This document shows, piece by piece, positions 10,816-23,129 of a stretch of 64,000 nt of DNA. The position numbers and the translations under genes were made by a program. This DNA comes from Tachypleus tridentatus (lineage: Eukaryota > Arthropoda > Merostomata > Xiphosura > Limulidae): positions 25,114,063 through 25,178,062 of the forward strand of contig NC_134833.1 of the NCBI RefSeq assembly GCF_004210375.1, in the 5' to 3' direction. The notes beneath the pieces are model-generated. The model was not told the DNA's origin, searched no databases, and saw only the letters and a list, made by a program, of their open reading frames with translations. Positions within the stretch are counted from its first letter, which is position 1. The number at the start of each line of letters is the position of its first letter.

Positions 10816-12998
10816 TCAAAAAATAAAATACATCCAGCCATTAATTGTTGAACACTAGAAGTCTCACTTCGGAATAAATTACTTATTCTCACATTCTGTG
10901 GCTTTCTAAAGTAATTTTCATTAATCTGTGTTGTAATGTAAATCTGAAATTACATGGAATTTTCTAGTAATCATAAAATGAGAGTGAGTAGTGTTACTAA
11001 AAAATAGAAACAACTTCTCTGAGAAAAGAAAGATAAACAAACGAATACAGGATAGCCAGTAGAAGACGACTGAGTATGCAGTTTCTTAACATAGATGCAA
11101 ATAAACAAAGGTGCAAACAATACAATACTGTAAAGCATGAAGCTATATTTGCTAAAAAATATTTCATTTCTCTTGACGATATTTCGAGAGATAACTTGCT
11201 TATTTAGGGCGTGTTTTTAAAATGTTTGTAAGCAATGCAAAACTGATTTTATTAATTACAAATGAAATCTATGAGGGTTTTCACTAATCCTTAAACACTT
11301 TTAATGAGATTGTATCAACTATTTAGTGTTATTTGGATTTGACAAAATTGTAAAAAGGAACAGAAACGTAAAAAGTTTTGGAACTAAAATTCTAAGAGTA
11401 AAAAATTAATATACCTTAAATATTTCACTATAAGTATAATCTTAGTTTTTAACTACGAGCTTAACAAAGTTATTTAATGGCTTTATTTATTCCATCATTT
11501 TACAAAATTATTGAAAATTCGTTTATCAGTACTTTTTTAAATGTACACGTTGTATCGATCAGTATTGTTGTTTAGAGGTATTGAAACTAGAGTGTCATTT
11601 ATTTCAGTTTGAGTTTAATTTTAAAATTGGCGAATTGACTCTTATGTTAATTACGTATTGGTGCATATTATTATATAATAAGTTTTGATGTTTTACTCGT
11701 TATATCCCAAGACTTGATATATTAACTATAACTCAATGAGTGTTGATGTATTTCATATTATATATTAGCGTGAAATAATATTAACTGAGGTGGTTTTAAA
11801 TGACCAAAACTGTGAAATTCAATATATAAAGTGTGATGAAATTTTAAGTACATTAATATTAAATAAAATTTTCTAGTTGGGTAAGTTCACAAAACAGGAC
11901 TTATGTCAGTAGTTCACATCGCATAATATTTTAAAATTTTATTCTGTATGTTAACCATTTGTCTTAATAAAGGCAGATTAGAAAGAAATTAAGAAATATC
12001 AAAATATTTAATGTATATTTATATTTAATTATAGTTGTCATAAGATATTATGTTATAAATATTATATTAAAGCAATGAGTTCCTGATTAAATCCATAAGT
12101 GATTTTGAAAAATCAGGATAGTGTGTAATAATGGTATTTACACCCCAATACATCTTCCACATCTATTGCGGCGTTTCGTTCATTCCATTCCTTCAGGTCG
12201 ATTGGATATGTGAAATTAAATATGGTTGAAATACTATCCTTATACATTATTCTAATTTATGTGACTCCTAAGAGACTGGATTAAGAATGCAGAGTTAGAA
12301 AATGTAAGAGACGACTATAATGCATTATGAAAGTATAATTAACTGTAATTACAACAAAGTTTATACATACTAAAATTATCATAGGCACTATTCATAAACA
12401 CTGTTTATTGTTACCGAAACTATTACAAATGTTCTCCGTGAATCTAACAACCATTATAGATCTCTTCATGCATGTTTACAGAACTGTTGTAAAAGTATCC
12501 ACAAGAATGTTTCGTCAGGCTAAAAACTATTCTAAAAGTTATAAGTTTTCTTCTTATAAACAATAAATAAATTTTTTTACACAACAAGATTTAATAATAC
12601 AAGTAACTACTAAAGATTTTCTTTGCTACGGTATATACAGATATAAATAAGCATTATAAACATTTTCCACTTTAATATTTACTAACATCAATCACAAATA
12701 CACTCCATAATAGTTTATTATTTCTAATAGTTATTATAAACATTATTCTACCATATATACTGGTAAAAATAAGTATTATAAACGAAAACATATTTTTTAA
12801 ATGTTTGATGGTTTTACTGTCACTAAAACATTTTAATTTTCTGTATGCTATGTTTTCTGACTTAAAAAAAAACCTTTTAACCATTATTTTGTCATTAATA
12901 GATACTGTAAACTTATATAAGATGATATACACATCTATATGGTGGTTGAATGACGAGAATTGAAGCATGGTTCTATTGTATCCATTCTTTCTTTCTAG

Positions 12999-13525
12999 TG
13001 TGCGAGTTGGAAAAATTCAATATTCACTTTTATTGAAGACGTCATTAGTTTTTGCATCGATGTATTCAGTGAAATTTACCTGTTTGACAAATTTTCATTG
13101 GAACAGTTGTTGGTCATTTATCAATAAGATGACATCTCATTTACACTGTTTCGAGACACTCACCTACCCGATGAAACCATATTTAAACTTTTCCAGCACA
13201 TTGATCTGCTTGATAATGCCTCATTCAGACTGTTTCGTGACATTCATCTGCTTGGTGAAACTTCGTTTAAACTAACTTTTCAAGACACATATATACTTGA
13301 TGAATCCCAATTAAAACTATTCCGACATACTTTTATTGTTTATAGCACCTCATTTACATTGTTTGGACGCTTACCTTCTTGGTGAAAGCTCATTGAAACT
13401 CTTCTGGAACACTAATTAGCTTGATAAAACCTTGTTCAAAATGTTCTGGGATACTCGACAACTTGTGGGAATCTAATTAAAATTCTCTCGGAACACTTAC
13501 TTACTTCATACAATACACTTGGACA
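12999..13525. repeat. Degenerate ~42 bp tandem repeat, copy B
   Basis: Same repeat family as 5,040-5,700, with about ten to twelve units. The first part is nearly identical to copy A up to about 13,260. After that the units resemble those of copy C (31,680-31,945), including the order of variants (CTTGGTGAAAGCTCATT, then AGCTTGATAAAACC, then GACAACTTG). Copy B therefore keeps the ancestral right end and copy A has the rearranged one. Confidence 0.8.
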
Positions 13526-13584
13526 ACAATTACACAATAGTGAAGACAATTATTCCCCGTTCTGAATTACATAAGCTACAATAT

Positions 13585-16500
13585 ATTAGTAATAAAGTTG
13601 AGATTTTAAACTAATGTTAAATGCAGTCTTTATTTTAGTTCTTGAGATAAACTATTTTTATAAAATAGATTAAACAGCCTACTATTTTTTAATGGAAAAA
13701 TAAAAAGTTCTCAAGGAAGTGAAGTATTTCTTGTTTGTTTCCTTTCATTTTTTCTAGTCTTAAACTTTATGATTATTTTCAATGACTCATGACAAGAGAT
13801 TTAGTGTAATAATTTCTTATAGTCCTATTACGACAATTTCAATAAATTACATTAACTTTATCTGAGTTTTCTAATTACAAAGAATCGATTATTTCAAAAA
13901 CTGTCACTGGGCAATCACTGCAAGTATTACATGATCTTATCGACAGATGTATATTGTGAAGAGATTGGTCTTGTAACTTTGTTGTTTTACAGAACAAACA
14001 GTCACAATAAACGTGGGTATACAACAATTAAATATAAGATTTAATTCAAGATATGGTGTGGCCATTAAACGCGCAGATATTGGAAAGGTAAAAGTTCAGT
14101 GACAAAGGAAGTTGTAAGAAGTTGATGTTGACTGTGTTTCTAATCAAATGTGAAGAGACGTCTGTTAGTTGTTTGGTTTAATGGTAGTTGTAGCTGAACA
14201 CTGGGTGTTTTGAAAAAGTTTGTTACCTTACGGAAGAAACAATTATTCTGACAAGAATTTGTGAATTTGCTGTGGGGGATACATCAAGTTTGGTTATTTC
14301 TCAATTTCAGTTTTGGATTGACAGATTCACCACTTGATATAGTTAACTCACTTATAGCATTGCTAAATTCATCTTGAATTTATTTCAGTATATTCACTAG
14401 AACTGTAATTATAAGATATGCCAACATAACTTTAGCTTCCTGGTGAGAATCATGTCTGTCAGAAACTTACAGCTGATTAGAAGATAACTTATTATTTGTT
14501 GAATGTGGTCAGTTAATAAGCCAAAATTAATCAATCCTCAAATACCACTGATCACTTGGCTCTGTTTCTAACAACCAATGATAGAAAGTAGAACAGTATA
14601 CTTCGTTTACAACATCTAAAGTAAAGCCCAGTGGGGATCAGCATAAGTCAGTTGAGGATTTGTCTTCATCTTCCAACAAAAGAAAGATCCAACCATACAG
14701 AAATTTAATGAAACTGTGTTAAAGATGATACTGTATGGGATTTACGAAAATTGAGATGATGAAAACATAACCAAGAACGTTTGTTTTATTGAAGATTAGT
14801 GTTAAATATTTGGAACAATATATCACAATCATTCATCGATAAACTGTATGGCAGCAGTTTATGTAAAGTATGGGATCCACATTCAAAAAAATATTTATGC
14901 ATTTTAGAACATGTTTGCTCTTGTTTTATTATTTGCATGATAATGGTTTGTGCCAACTTTTTATGTTGTTTTTATGTTTATTCTTTTTTCCATTATTGTA
15001 TGTAATAGGTACATGGATTTGTACTGTTTTTAAAATAATTTGATTCAGTACTTTGTCATGTTTCTGTGTGGGAATATAGTTAATACTTAACATCTAATGT
15101 TTTATTTCATGCTGTTGTTTTAGAATTTTTGTGTAATTTCACAAATTTATAAAAAATTTTAAAGGGAAAAAAAGAAGCTTATTAGCCCATCATGGATGTT
15201 GGGACATTCTGGTTCTCAACTATAACCATCTGTTACTACTTGTGTATTCATTCAATTTTCTCTCGAAATGTGTTAAATTTTCTGCCTCCATGAACAGTTG
15301 AAGCTCTTAAGAAAAGTACTTCAAAATCTTATGAAAACTAACCATGAAGTTGTTAAATTAGCTCATTTTATTTCTTATTTTATAACTTTTCTCTTTACTT
15401 TGATTTGTCTACTGGCTGAAGAATAAAATATACTATTAGGGAAGAGGTAACAGTGAAAGAAATATAGTTTTACTATAAAATGTTTTATATTTACTTGGAA
15501 GATTGTAGAATTTACAAAAATGAAGACAGATTTTTGAGACAGAAGTATGTTGAACCTTTACTTAAAATCCTTGTTGAAGTAGTGAAACATTTTTTATTAA
15601 TTTATGGATAAACTGTTTGCAAAAATACTTCATTATTTTTTTTACAAATGATAATTAATGTTCACTAAAAGTCTGCCAAATTTGGTTAAAGTATACTATA
15701 TATTAAGTCATAATATTAAAACTACATAAAATTAAAAATTGTTAGTTACAGACTCCTTTTTAATGTAGAAGTCACAAATAAATGTAAAAAAAAGATATCA
15801 ATGTATTATTGCAATTAATCACACTAATTGAATCTATTCTACATAAGAAGTGAGTGATGTCACACAATATTTTGGTAAATTCTTTACCTTGAATATTATA
15901 GTAGGTAAGAAAGAAAACAAAATTACTCAACATGATGAGATATGAAGACCCTACTTATTAGTAAATGCTGATTTAACTGTCAGAATATACCTCTTTTAAA
16001 ACTGAAATAAGTTTAACATATATTAGTTATATACCTCTGGCTAGACTCTTCCATTCCTTACATTCTCCAACTTTGTGATTTTCTTTTCTTTATCCTATGT
16101 AACAAGGTAGGTGAGATTATCAGGTTTGTAAGAGAAGGATTCCTGTTGGTGGAAGAGAGCTTCAGGTATTAGTAATGTTTGTGTACAGCGTTCACAAATT
16201 ATGTGACAGAAGAATTGGTAGAGTTTAAGTCTAACAGATGGGGCCCAGAATTTTGTGCAAGAAAGGGATCACAAACATTGTTCCCTGGATTATCCAGTTT
16301 CCTTATTCATGTTCATTTTTCATCTTGAGAGGTAACTAAATTGGGATACTACAAATACATGGGTACCTCTGCTTCCACAACATCCAGAATTGCATCTCTT
16401 AATGAATGTCTTGCTTCAGAGATGAGGTGCATATACCAACAGTAAGGAATTCCAGGGCCTATGCAAGGATTAAGAGGATTCCCTGAACAATGTTTTCATC

Positions 16501-16900
16501 CTTCTTTCTCTTCAGAAGGCTATGCCTCATGGTCTAGGCTTGTTGAGAGGAAAATCATCAGTTTTGTTACTCTGCCACATGTTTCTCACTGCCAAGACAC
16601 TTGGTCCAGGGCTCCTTGTTTTTAATATTGGATCTCCTTTCTTGGGACCACCCCTATCATATCATCCTACTAACTTGCTATGTTTCATGGGTGATGATTG
16701 CAGGTAGCAGATCAATTTTCCCAACACAAACAGATTCTCCAAACAGAATAGATAGTGCATTGCAAGGTTTTTGTTTTTTCAATGTCTTTCACTTCGTCCC
16801 CCAGCTATACAGCATTAAATCAGAGGATTTGATGTTCTTTGATGGACACAGGAGATAGCCAAATTTGGTTTTGCTATAAAATGCACACAGACACATACTC
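13585..16900. repeat. Second duplicated block, left partner (right flank of copy B)
   Basis: Matches about 33,340-35,620 in the same orientation and order, but diverged. Two stretches are present only here: 13,788-14,535 (~750 bp) and about 16,075-16,447 (~370 bp). Conversely, the partner is separated from copy C by a 1.3 kb insert. No gene was recognised. Small reading frames at 14,799-15,005 and 16,522-16,858 are not conserved as protein in the partner. Confidence 0.88.
16795..16895 (+). mobile_element. tRNA-derived SINE fragment
   Basis: Pieces CCCCCAG, GATTTGATGTTCTTTGATGG, ACACAGGAGATAGCC and TTTGGTTTTGCTATAAAA are followed by a CACACAGACACA tail. They match a tRNA-derived SINE whose B box (GGTTCGATTCC type) has decayed to GATTTGATGTTC. 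About 25 bp around the start of the tRNA-like part are missing compared with the partner at 35,470. Family assignment is from memory. Confidence 0.55.
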
Positions 16901-18300
16901 ATCACCAGTAAGAGTGGTTTGAACTGTTTGTCCATGGATTATTTTATCATTTTACCTACATCCCAGGGCTGGTTCTTTCTACCCAAGACATTTTCAGACA
17001 GGGAAGGGGATAAATTTTTTTTAGAGATTCATCTGATCATTATTTCCCATTTCTATGACCAATCAGATTTTGATTGTTATCATGCTGAATGAGAATCTTG
17101 TAGGTTTTGTTGCCCCTACTAATACCTTTAGAATGCTAGACAATTACTTTTTTACTCTGGGTTCTCTTTGAATGCAAGGAATCTTTTGCAAGTCAAGTCT
17201 AGTTGGAATTGTCACATTCTATATGTTCTTAGGAGCCCAACTTAATTGCCTGTTGAAGGGCATTGTGAATCCTACTAGTTTTGATAATTGTAACTATTAA
17301 AGTTTTGTGAGAATAATCAGTTGGTTAAATGCCCTTGATTTGATAATTGTAACTATTAAAGTTTTGTGAGAATAATCAGTTGGTTAAATGCCCTTGATTG
17401 ATGGCCATCATCAATTGATGCTACTATCAACAACATTCCTGCTTTTTAAGAATTAATGAACTTGATGATTAATTGGTTATAAAATTTCACTGTGGAGGTG
17501 TGTTCTATCATTTACTGTTTGCTGCTATATCAGTAAAATATTAATTATTTACACTTTTACGTGGTAAAAGATTTATGTAATTGGTAAGTAAACTGTAGTG
17601 GAATGCTATGAAGGAAAATCAGTTGATTTTGAGATTGTATAATGTTTAACAAATTAAAGGACTTAATTTACATTTTTTAAACAATGGACTATTCTTCAAC
17701 ACCAACAAAAAGGAGCAGGGAAGTTCATATGGTTGCTCCAATAAAATTGTACCCTTGATCAGGAGTTTCAACTTAATATCAGTCATTGTTCAACTCAAGA
17801 ATTTCTCTGTATTTATCAGAGCAACTTTTTGTGAGAAGTATAGTGTTAAGGAAATGACAAAAAAAGAAACAGAAACTGGAACCTAAATAGTTTTCTCACT
17901 TAGAGGCTGACCTCCTTCTTTACTATATGTAAAGTTTCAGTGTAATATAAACTGGTATCATCCACACTTAACCAAGTACAAAGTTACATTTTATTATGAA
18001 AAATGTTTTGCAAAATAATTTAAAAAAGGTTTAGAATTTTATTGGATAGGGAATATATTACCTTACAATTCTTTTGACATTGTTTGAAAATGTTTCTGCT
18101 TATGATGGTGAGGGTGACAAGGTGCCCCATAAAAGACTTGTAAAAAAGTGATTTCTTCAGGTGTAAGTTAGCTAATTAGATAGAAGAATGACATGATAAA
18201 AGAAAAGTTAGGGTTTATATGCAAAAACGGCTCGTTTGGGTTGAGAAAATATTTTCTCAATATAAATATAAATATAAATTTCTCAACAAGTGGGTTTCTC
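16900..18300. other. Single-copy AT-rich stretch with a 59 bp tandem duplication
   Basis: No gene, RNA or mobile element recognised apart from the perfect 59 bp tandem duplication at 17,282-17,399, listed separately. Confidence 0.6.
17282..17399. repeat. Perfect 59 bp tandem duplication
   Basis: Bases 17,282-17,340 (starting TGATAATTGTAACTATT) are repeated without a change at 17,341-17,399. The perfect identity suggests a very recent event or an assembly stutter. The unit has no coding or structural feature I can see. Confidence 0.97.
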
Positions 18301-18309
18301 GACATCACT

Positions 18310-19160
18310 GAATGGTTAGGGTTGTTGTAAATGGAATTCAGTCAAACTAGATTAATGTCAGAAGTGAGGTACCTCATGGCTCAGTCTTGGAAATTTTGCA
18401 CTTTTTCATTTATGTCAGTGACACAGATGAAGGAATGACACAAATCGCTTATATTTGGTGATGATATCAAGGTCCTAGGTGTTGCTAATTATGGGGAAGA
18501 TGCTGCTACTTTACAAAAGGTTTTAAATCATTTGGTGAGTTGGGCAAATAAATGGTAGATTTATTGTAAATACAAGATACTGCATGTGGGTTAACATGAT
18601 TAAAATTATACATATAATTTGGATGGAAATAACTTATTAGTGCCATGAAAGAAAGGGATCTTTGCATAATGTGCAACTAAGTACTTAAACCATCCAAGAA
18701 GTGTGTCGTTGGTGGTAGCAGAGCAAATAGGATTTTAATGTCGTGGTTGTGTCTTCAGAAATATTGAGTACAAGTCTAAAGAGGTTAGAATCTCATTGTG
18801 TAGATCACTGGTTAGTCCAGATTTGGAGTGTTGTGTTTGATCATGGAATCGTTGTTTTAGGAATGAGATTCATTTGTTGGAAAGGGTTCAGGAGGATGTT
18901 TATTACAATGGTCCCTCAAATGAAGGGGTTATCATATGAGGAGAGATTAAAAGAGAGATTCTTCTACTTAATGGCAAGAATAGCAGGTCTATGCAACACA
19001 AGTATAAATTTGTACAAAGTAGGAGTCATCTTCAGCTGAGACAGTATTTTTCTAACAGGGTGGTTGGTCTTTAGAGTGGGCTGCTTTTGGATATTGGTGT
19101 GGTAGTAAATTTAAATAAGTTTAATAAGAGAAAGCTTGATAACTACATGAATGAAAAGTG
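18310..19160 (+). mobile_element. CR1-like LINE, 3' reverse-transcriptase end, decayed
   Basis: Conceptual translation across broken frames gives the order of a CR1-type reverse transcriptase. It has a VRSEVPHGSVLEILHFF segment (usual SGVPQGSVLGPLLF), then FIYVSDTDEGM, then IFGDDIKVLGVA (the [YF]xDD active-site block), then LQKVLNHLVSWANKW, KYKILHVG, the KYLNHPR stretch, CRSLVSPDLECCVWSWN, LERVQE, LSYEERLKER and LRQYFSNRVVGL near the C-terminus. Many stops and shifts are present, so the element is long dead. The 5' part (endonuclease, ORF1) is absent, as usual for truncated LINE insertions. It has no duplicate in this window. Confidence 0.85.
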
Positions 19161-19359
19161 TTGTCTTTAAAATCTTATTTTATTTATTTGATAGTTTTAG
19201 TTCAGAGGATAGGATAGTTGAGATGAACAAAGAGCCTGTGTTGTCCCTAAACATTATGTTATAACCTCATTTTATTCATAATATTATACAAGTTAGGACA
19301 CAATATATTACTTGGTTTAATATCTAATACTGAGCAGATAGCTTCATTTTTGTTGTAAC

Positions 19360-20800
19360 CTGATCTAACTTGCACTTCAGTGGTAAAGTAATAATTTGTT
19401 TGGAACTGATTTCAGCTTCATTTCTGAACAGAAAGGTGATATTATCTTTTAAACATATCTTGCTTCCACTTATTTATAGCAAACTTCTTCTACTTTGAGA
19501 CAGGTAAGATCACATTATTCTTGAAATTGATCTCTCACATTTGTACAGTTAAGTGCATATTAGGCTATTTATTCTATAAAATATTCTAATCTGTACATTA
19601 GTACAGTAAAGTCATTTCATAAATTGGTCTCATCACCATTTCAATACACTACAATAAGGCCATATGTTACAAAGTGATATAACCTTCACTTCTGTGCAGT
19701 AAGGTCATATTTTGATACAAACTGATTTCACATATATTTTTGTAAAGGTATGGTCTTATGTAGTTAAAAACTGCAAATTAATTTTGACACCAGTACAAAA
19801 GATATTAAGTAAACTATTCTCACTTCCACGTCAGTACAGTAAGGTAATTCTTAGCTATAACCTCATCTTCTCATCAGTATAGTAATATATTAGGCCAATT
19901 TTTGTTACTTCTACTTCAGTACACTTAAGTCAAGTAATAAACTATAATCTTGTATCCTCATTGATACAGTAATATCATGTTAGGGCAACTGTTTTCACTT
20001 TCACTTGAGTGCAGTTAAGTGATATAATAAACTATTTTCTCATATCCTCATCAGTACAGTAATATAATATTAAGTCAGCTGTTGTCACTTCCATTTGAGT
20101 ATAGTTAAGTCAGGGTATAAACTATAATCCTCATATCCTCATTGATGCAGTGATAAAATATTAGGTCAGCTGTTGTCATATCCACTTGAATGCTGGTAAC
20201 TCATAATATAAACTATAATTTTTGTATCCTCATCAGTACAGTAATATCATACTGTATAACTGTTCTCACTTCTAATTCTGTACAGATACCATCATATTAT
20301 GCTACAAACTAATCTCACTTCTACCTCAATCTGATTCAGTGAAAATAAATACACAGTACAACTGCTGAAATGACATTTATTTCCAGTACACACAAACTCA
20401 CATTTTGATATAAATTATTATCAAGTAAAGGAAATTTAGAATGCATCAACTAATCTGACCTTTACTTCAGTATAGATAAATTTATACTTTTTTATATGCT
20501 AATCTTGTGTCTAACTAATTAGATATGAAGTTATATTATCTTATCAGTTAAAATGGCTTCTATTTCATTTCAGGTAAGCTCATACTTTGTTATACATTGA
20601 ATAAATTGGAACTTCAGTACAGATATGAAAAGTCATTTTGTGATACACTCAGCTGATCTTAACCTCAGTACAACCAGGTAAGGTCACGTTATTATAGATT
20701 GATTTAATCATAAGTTCAGTACAGTTGTGTGAAGTTTTGTCATACACTGATATCATGTATTGGTGTCAGTAATGTCATGAAATGTCATGCAGTGGTCTCA
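19360..20800. repeat. Degenerate ~45 bp repeat field
   Basis: Recurrent core CAGTACAGTAAGGTCAT with variants such as CATCAGTACAGTAATAT and TTGAGTATAGTTAAGTC, each followed by a TATAAACTA/CTCACTTC-like segment. Core positions near 19,831, 19,877, 19,917, 19,957, 20,008, 20,053, 20,095, 20,139, 20,187 and 20,231 give a mean step of about 45 bp. Two core types alternate over much of 19,870-20,240, so the effective unit there is a ~90 bp dimer. Units are strongly diverged, hence an old array. There is no coding capacity. Confidence 0.75.
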
Positions 20801-20852
20801 TGTTTAGTTAATTACACTTTATATTAATTGATATAAAACCCCTAATTTTCAG

Positions 20853-20993
20853 TGGAACTTGTTAAGACTAATGAAGTACAATTCTTTCAACAATGTGACG
20901 TTGCTTTTCATGATGATTACAGAAGTACATACTAGTGATGAACCATTTTGGTCTCCATCTCAAGAATTCACTTCTGATCTTTTTCCAAATATG
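20853..20993 (+). CDS. Possible orphan exon (47 codons)
   Basis: A CCTAATTTTCAG acceptor is followed by 141 bp that are open in one frame and bounded by a consensus donor (ATG/GTAAGC). The translation starts WNLLRLMKYNSFNN, includes MITEVHTSDEPFWSPSQEF and ends DLFPNM. Length is a multiple of three and the ends are phase 0. The other two frames have stops. I do not recognise the protein and no neighbouring exon could be identified. Chance splice-like sites in AT-rich DNA remain a real alternative. Confidence 0.3.
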
Positions 20994-20999
20994 GTAAGC

Positions 21000-22870
21000 T
21001 TTAATAAGCTTCTTTTAGGTTGTTATATAAAGTTATTCCAGATGTAGTAGGATAACATAAGTTCAAGATTCTGTGTTAAATTATTGCAATAAAGTTTTAA
21101 AACAGTAGCATTTTCAGTTTAAAAATGTGAAATTTAAAAATGTGCTGAGTGAAGCCTTTGGATAGTCAGATCTTGTTAAATACGCTGAAGAAATATCTCA
21201 TTTCCTCAAGTATCTGTATATGTGAGTTTCTGACACTATGAACAAACAATAAATAAAGTAACAGATATTAAGCTTTACATTCCACATTTCATGATTTTGA
21301 GAAATTTATTAGCAGATTAGGAAATTTAATATTTTACCATTTGTCTACAATAATAATTTACCTTATTACTATTAGTATTGGAAAGACAAAGTTTAAGAAT
21401 GTTAATGTCTTTTCAGATCTCTCTTATGTTCACTGCACATTGTATCTCATAAGATGATGCTGGATAAAGTGTCATGAATATGTTTGGTAGTCACTGTACT
21501 TAAAGTACCTCTACCCACACTATCTGTGACATATGGATACTACAGTACTTTCAAAAGAATTGTTTCTTGTTTAGAAATACCTGTGCAGACCTCTTCTAAA
21601 CATAGAATTTCACATTAAAGTGTTACTTTGTTAGGAATAAAATTGATTTACCTAAAGTTAGTATTTTAATTAAGATTAGTAAAAGTACTATAGTACTTAA
21701 ATATTTCGTAATATTGCACTATCGAAACAATTCTATTCATGTCTTTCTGACCTAAAACCCCAACATCTGGATGTTGTAGCATTATATAATCGTCTTGCAA
21801 GAAAAGCTGAACATTTTTCTTTAGTTTGTTATATTACACAATGATTAAAACATATTGAAATCCTGGACATCTAGTGCTTTATGTTTCTTCTTATATCTGG
21901 AGAATCACAGCAACACAGTACCTGAAATATTATGTACCACTGAACTATATGATTCTATAGTTGAACAGCTATGCTCTGAAGTTACTGTGTTATTATGTTC
22001 ATATTGTTCTTGCTTTTTGCTGTTATTATTCTGTTGTTAAACAGTATAGCTTAAAAATATTATTTGGTCTTTGTTTGTTTGAATTAACATTTAATAGTAC
22101 TGATAAAAAAAATATAATTACAACCAAAACACATTGATTGTTAATTAAGATAATTATTCTTGACACATTATATTTCTTTAACTTTTACCCATAGTCTTTC
22201 AAAAGAACTGAAAAAAATAGTGTCAGAATTGTAAATTTATTGTTATACAATCACTAGAAAATTAAAAACAAAATCCTATTATTGTGTACAAAGGTAATGT
22301 ATAACACCTGTAATGTAAGTTTAATGTAGTCTTCCAATATAAGACTGTGCAGTCATTATTGCTGGATTAAACCATTACAGGAAACTAGTTAAGTGACAAA
22401 AATGCGTATTGGTAATAAAAGAAAAGGTATTAATCATTAATGAAGTAAATCGTTAAAGTACATCAATTATGATATGAAAGATAATATTGTAATAGTAGAT
22501 TAGTTACATAAGAAAACATCTTATTAATTGTTGTTGAATTTGACCAGTATAGAAGATTAATTACAAAGAAACAGATAACTTATTAAGGGTTCTTAAACTA
22601 AATTATTATAACAAGTTAGTTATATGATGAGAAATGTGTGAATAGTTATTAAACTAAACTATTACAGAATGTGAAATGTACATTGTGATTGATAATGTGT
22701 AAAGTACTAGATAACTCATAACATTTAGTGATTTTTCTGTACAATGTCTCAGATATATGAATCCATGTTTCAGTGTTATATAGCAATGGCAATTTACTAA
22801 TTAATTGTCAAATAAGCCCTACTTATATAGTAACTAAAACCAAAATTAAACCAATGTAAAGGAACACCTT
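21000..22870. other. AT-rich stretch without recognisable genes
   Basis: No conserved reading frame, RNA gene or mobile element recognised. Around 22,360-22,680 the phrase AAACTAAAYTATTA recurs three times in variant form, hinting at a very degenerate repeat, but no regular period could be established. Confidence 0.5.
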
Positions 22871-22959
22871 TATTCTATACAAATTAATAACCTAACATCC
22901 ACCTGCAAGGACCCCTAAAATACAGTACCTGTTTATACTCTCCTCCTTGAGACATGTTT

Positions 22960-23110
22960 TCATCAATGGTCATATTGAAACTCTTTCTTAACCTGAAGAT
23001 GACCTCGGAAGGTCGAAACATTATTCTCTCCTTATCAGTGAAATTGTTAATACCAATACCAGCCCTTTCGAGATACATTTTTATTTCAAGTTTCTCGTTA
23101 TCAAGAAAAA
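22960..23110. mobile_element. Possible retroelement 3' tail fragment
   Basis: Contains CCTGAAGATGACCTCGGAAG followed by GTCGAAACATTATTCTC. This motif (CCTGAAGATGRCC...GGTCGAAACGTT) is, as I remember it, common at the ends of dispersed retroelements in invertebrate genomes. Nothing of a reverse transcriptase is attached here. The 77-codon minus-strand frame over it is not a recognised protein. Confidence 0.35.
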
Positions 23111-23129
23111 CTCTCACTATTATTTAAAC

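Larger units (their letters stand above)
7965..13290. repeat. Segmental duplication copy B
   Basis: Near-identical tandem copy of 1-5,330 in the same orientation. It has the same mariner insertion, the same minus-strand exon and the same ~42 bp repeat at its right end. Beyond about 13,290 the two copies diverge abruptly although both remain inside the ~42 bp repeat, which suggests that the repeat hosted the crossover. Stretch 10,830-12,990 holds no recognisable gene. The sequence just left of it (7,110-7,964) is not visible in copy A, because that would lie outside the window, but it is matched by copy C. Confidence 0.95.

Noticed and set aside
14799-15005. 68-codon plus-strand frame
   Set aside because: It is not preserved in the partner block at ~33,820-34,070 and has no recognisable features.
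16522-16858. Overlapping plus-strand frames, similar frame at 35,200
   Set aside because: They end in the SINE, contain length differences that shift frame between the copies, and resemble no protein I know.
22360-22680. Possible degenerate repeat with AAACTAAAYTATTA
   Set aside because: Only three loose matches with irregular spacing; could be chance in AT-rich DNA.
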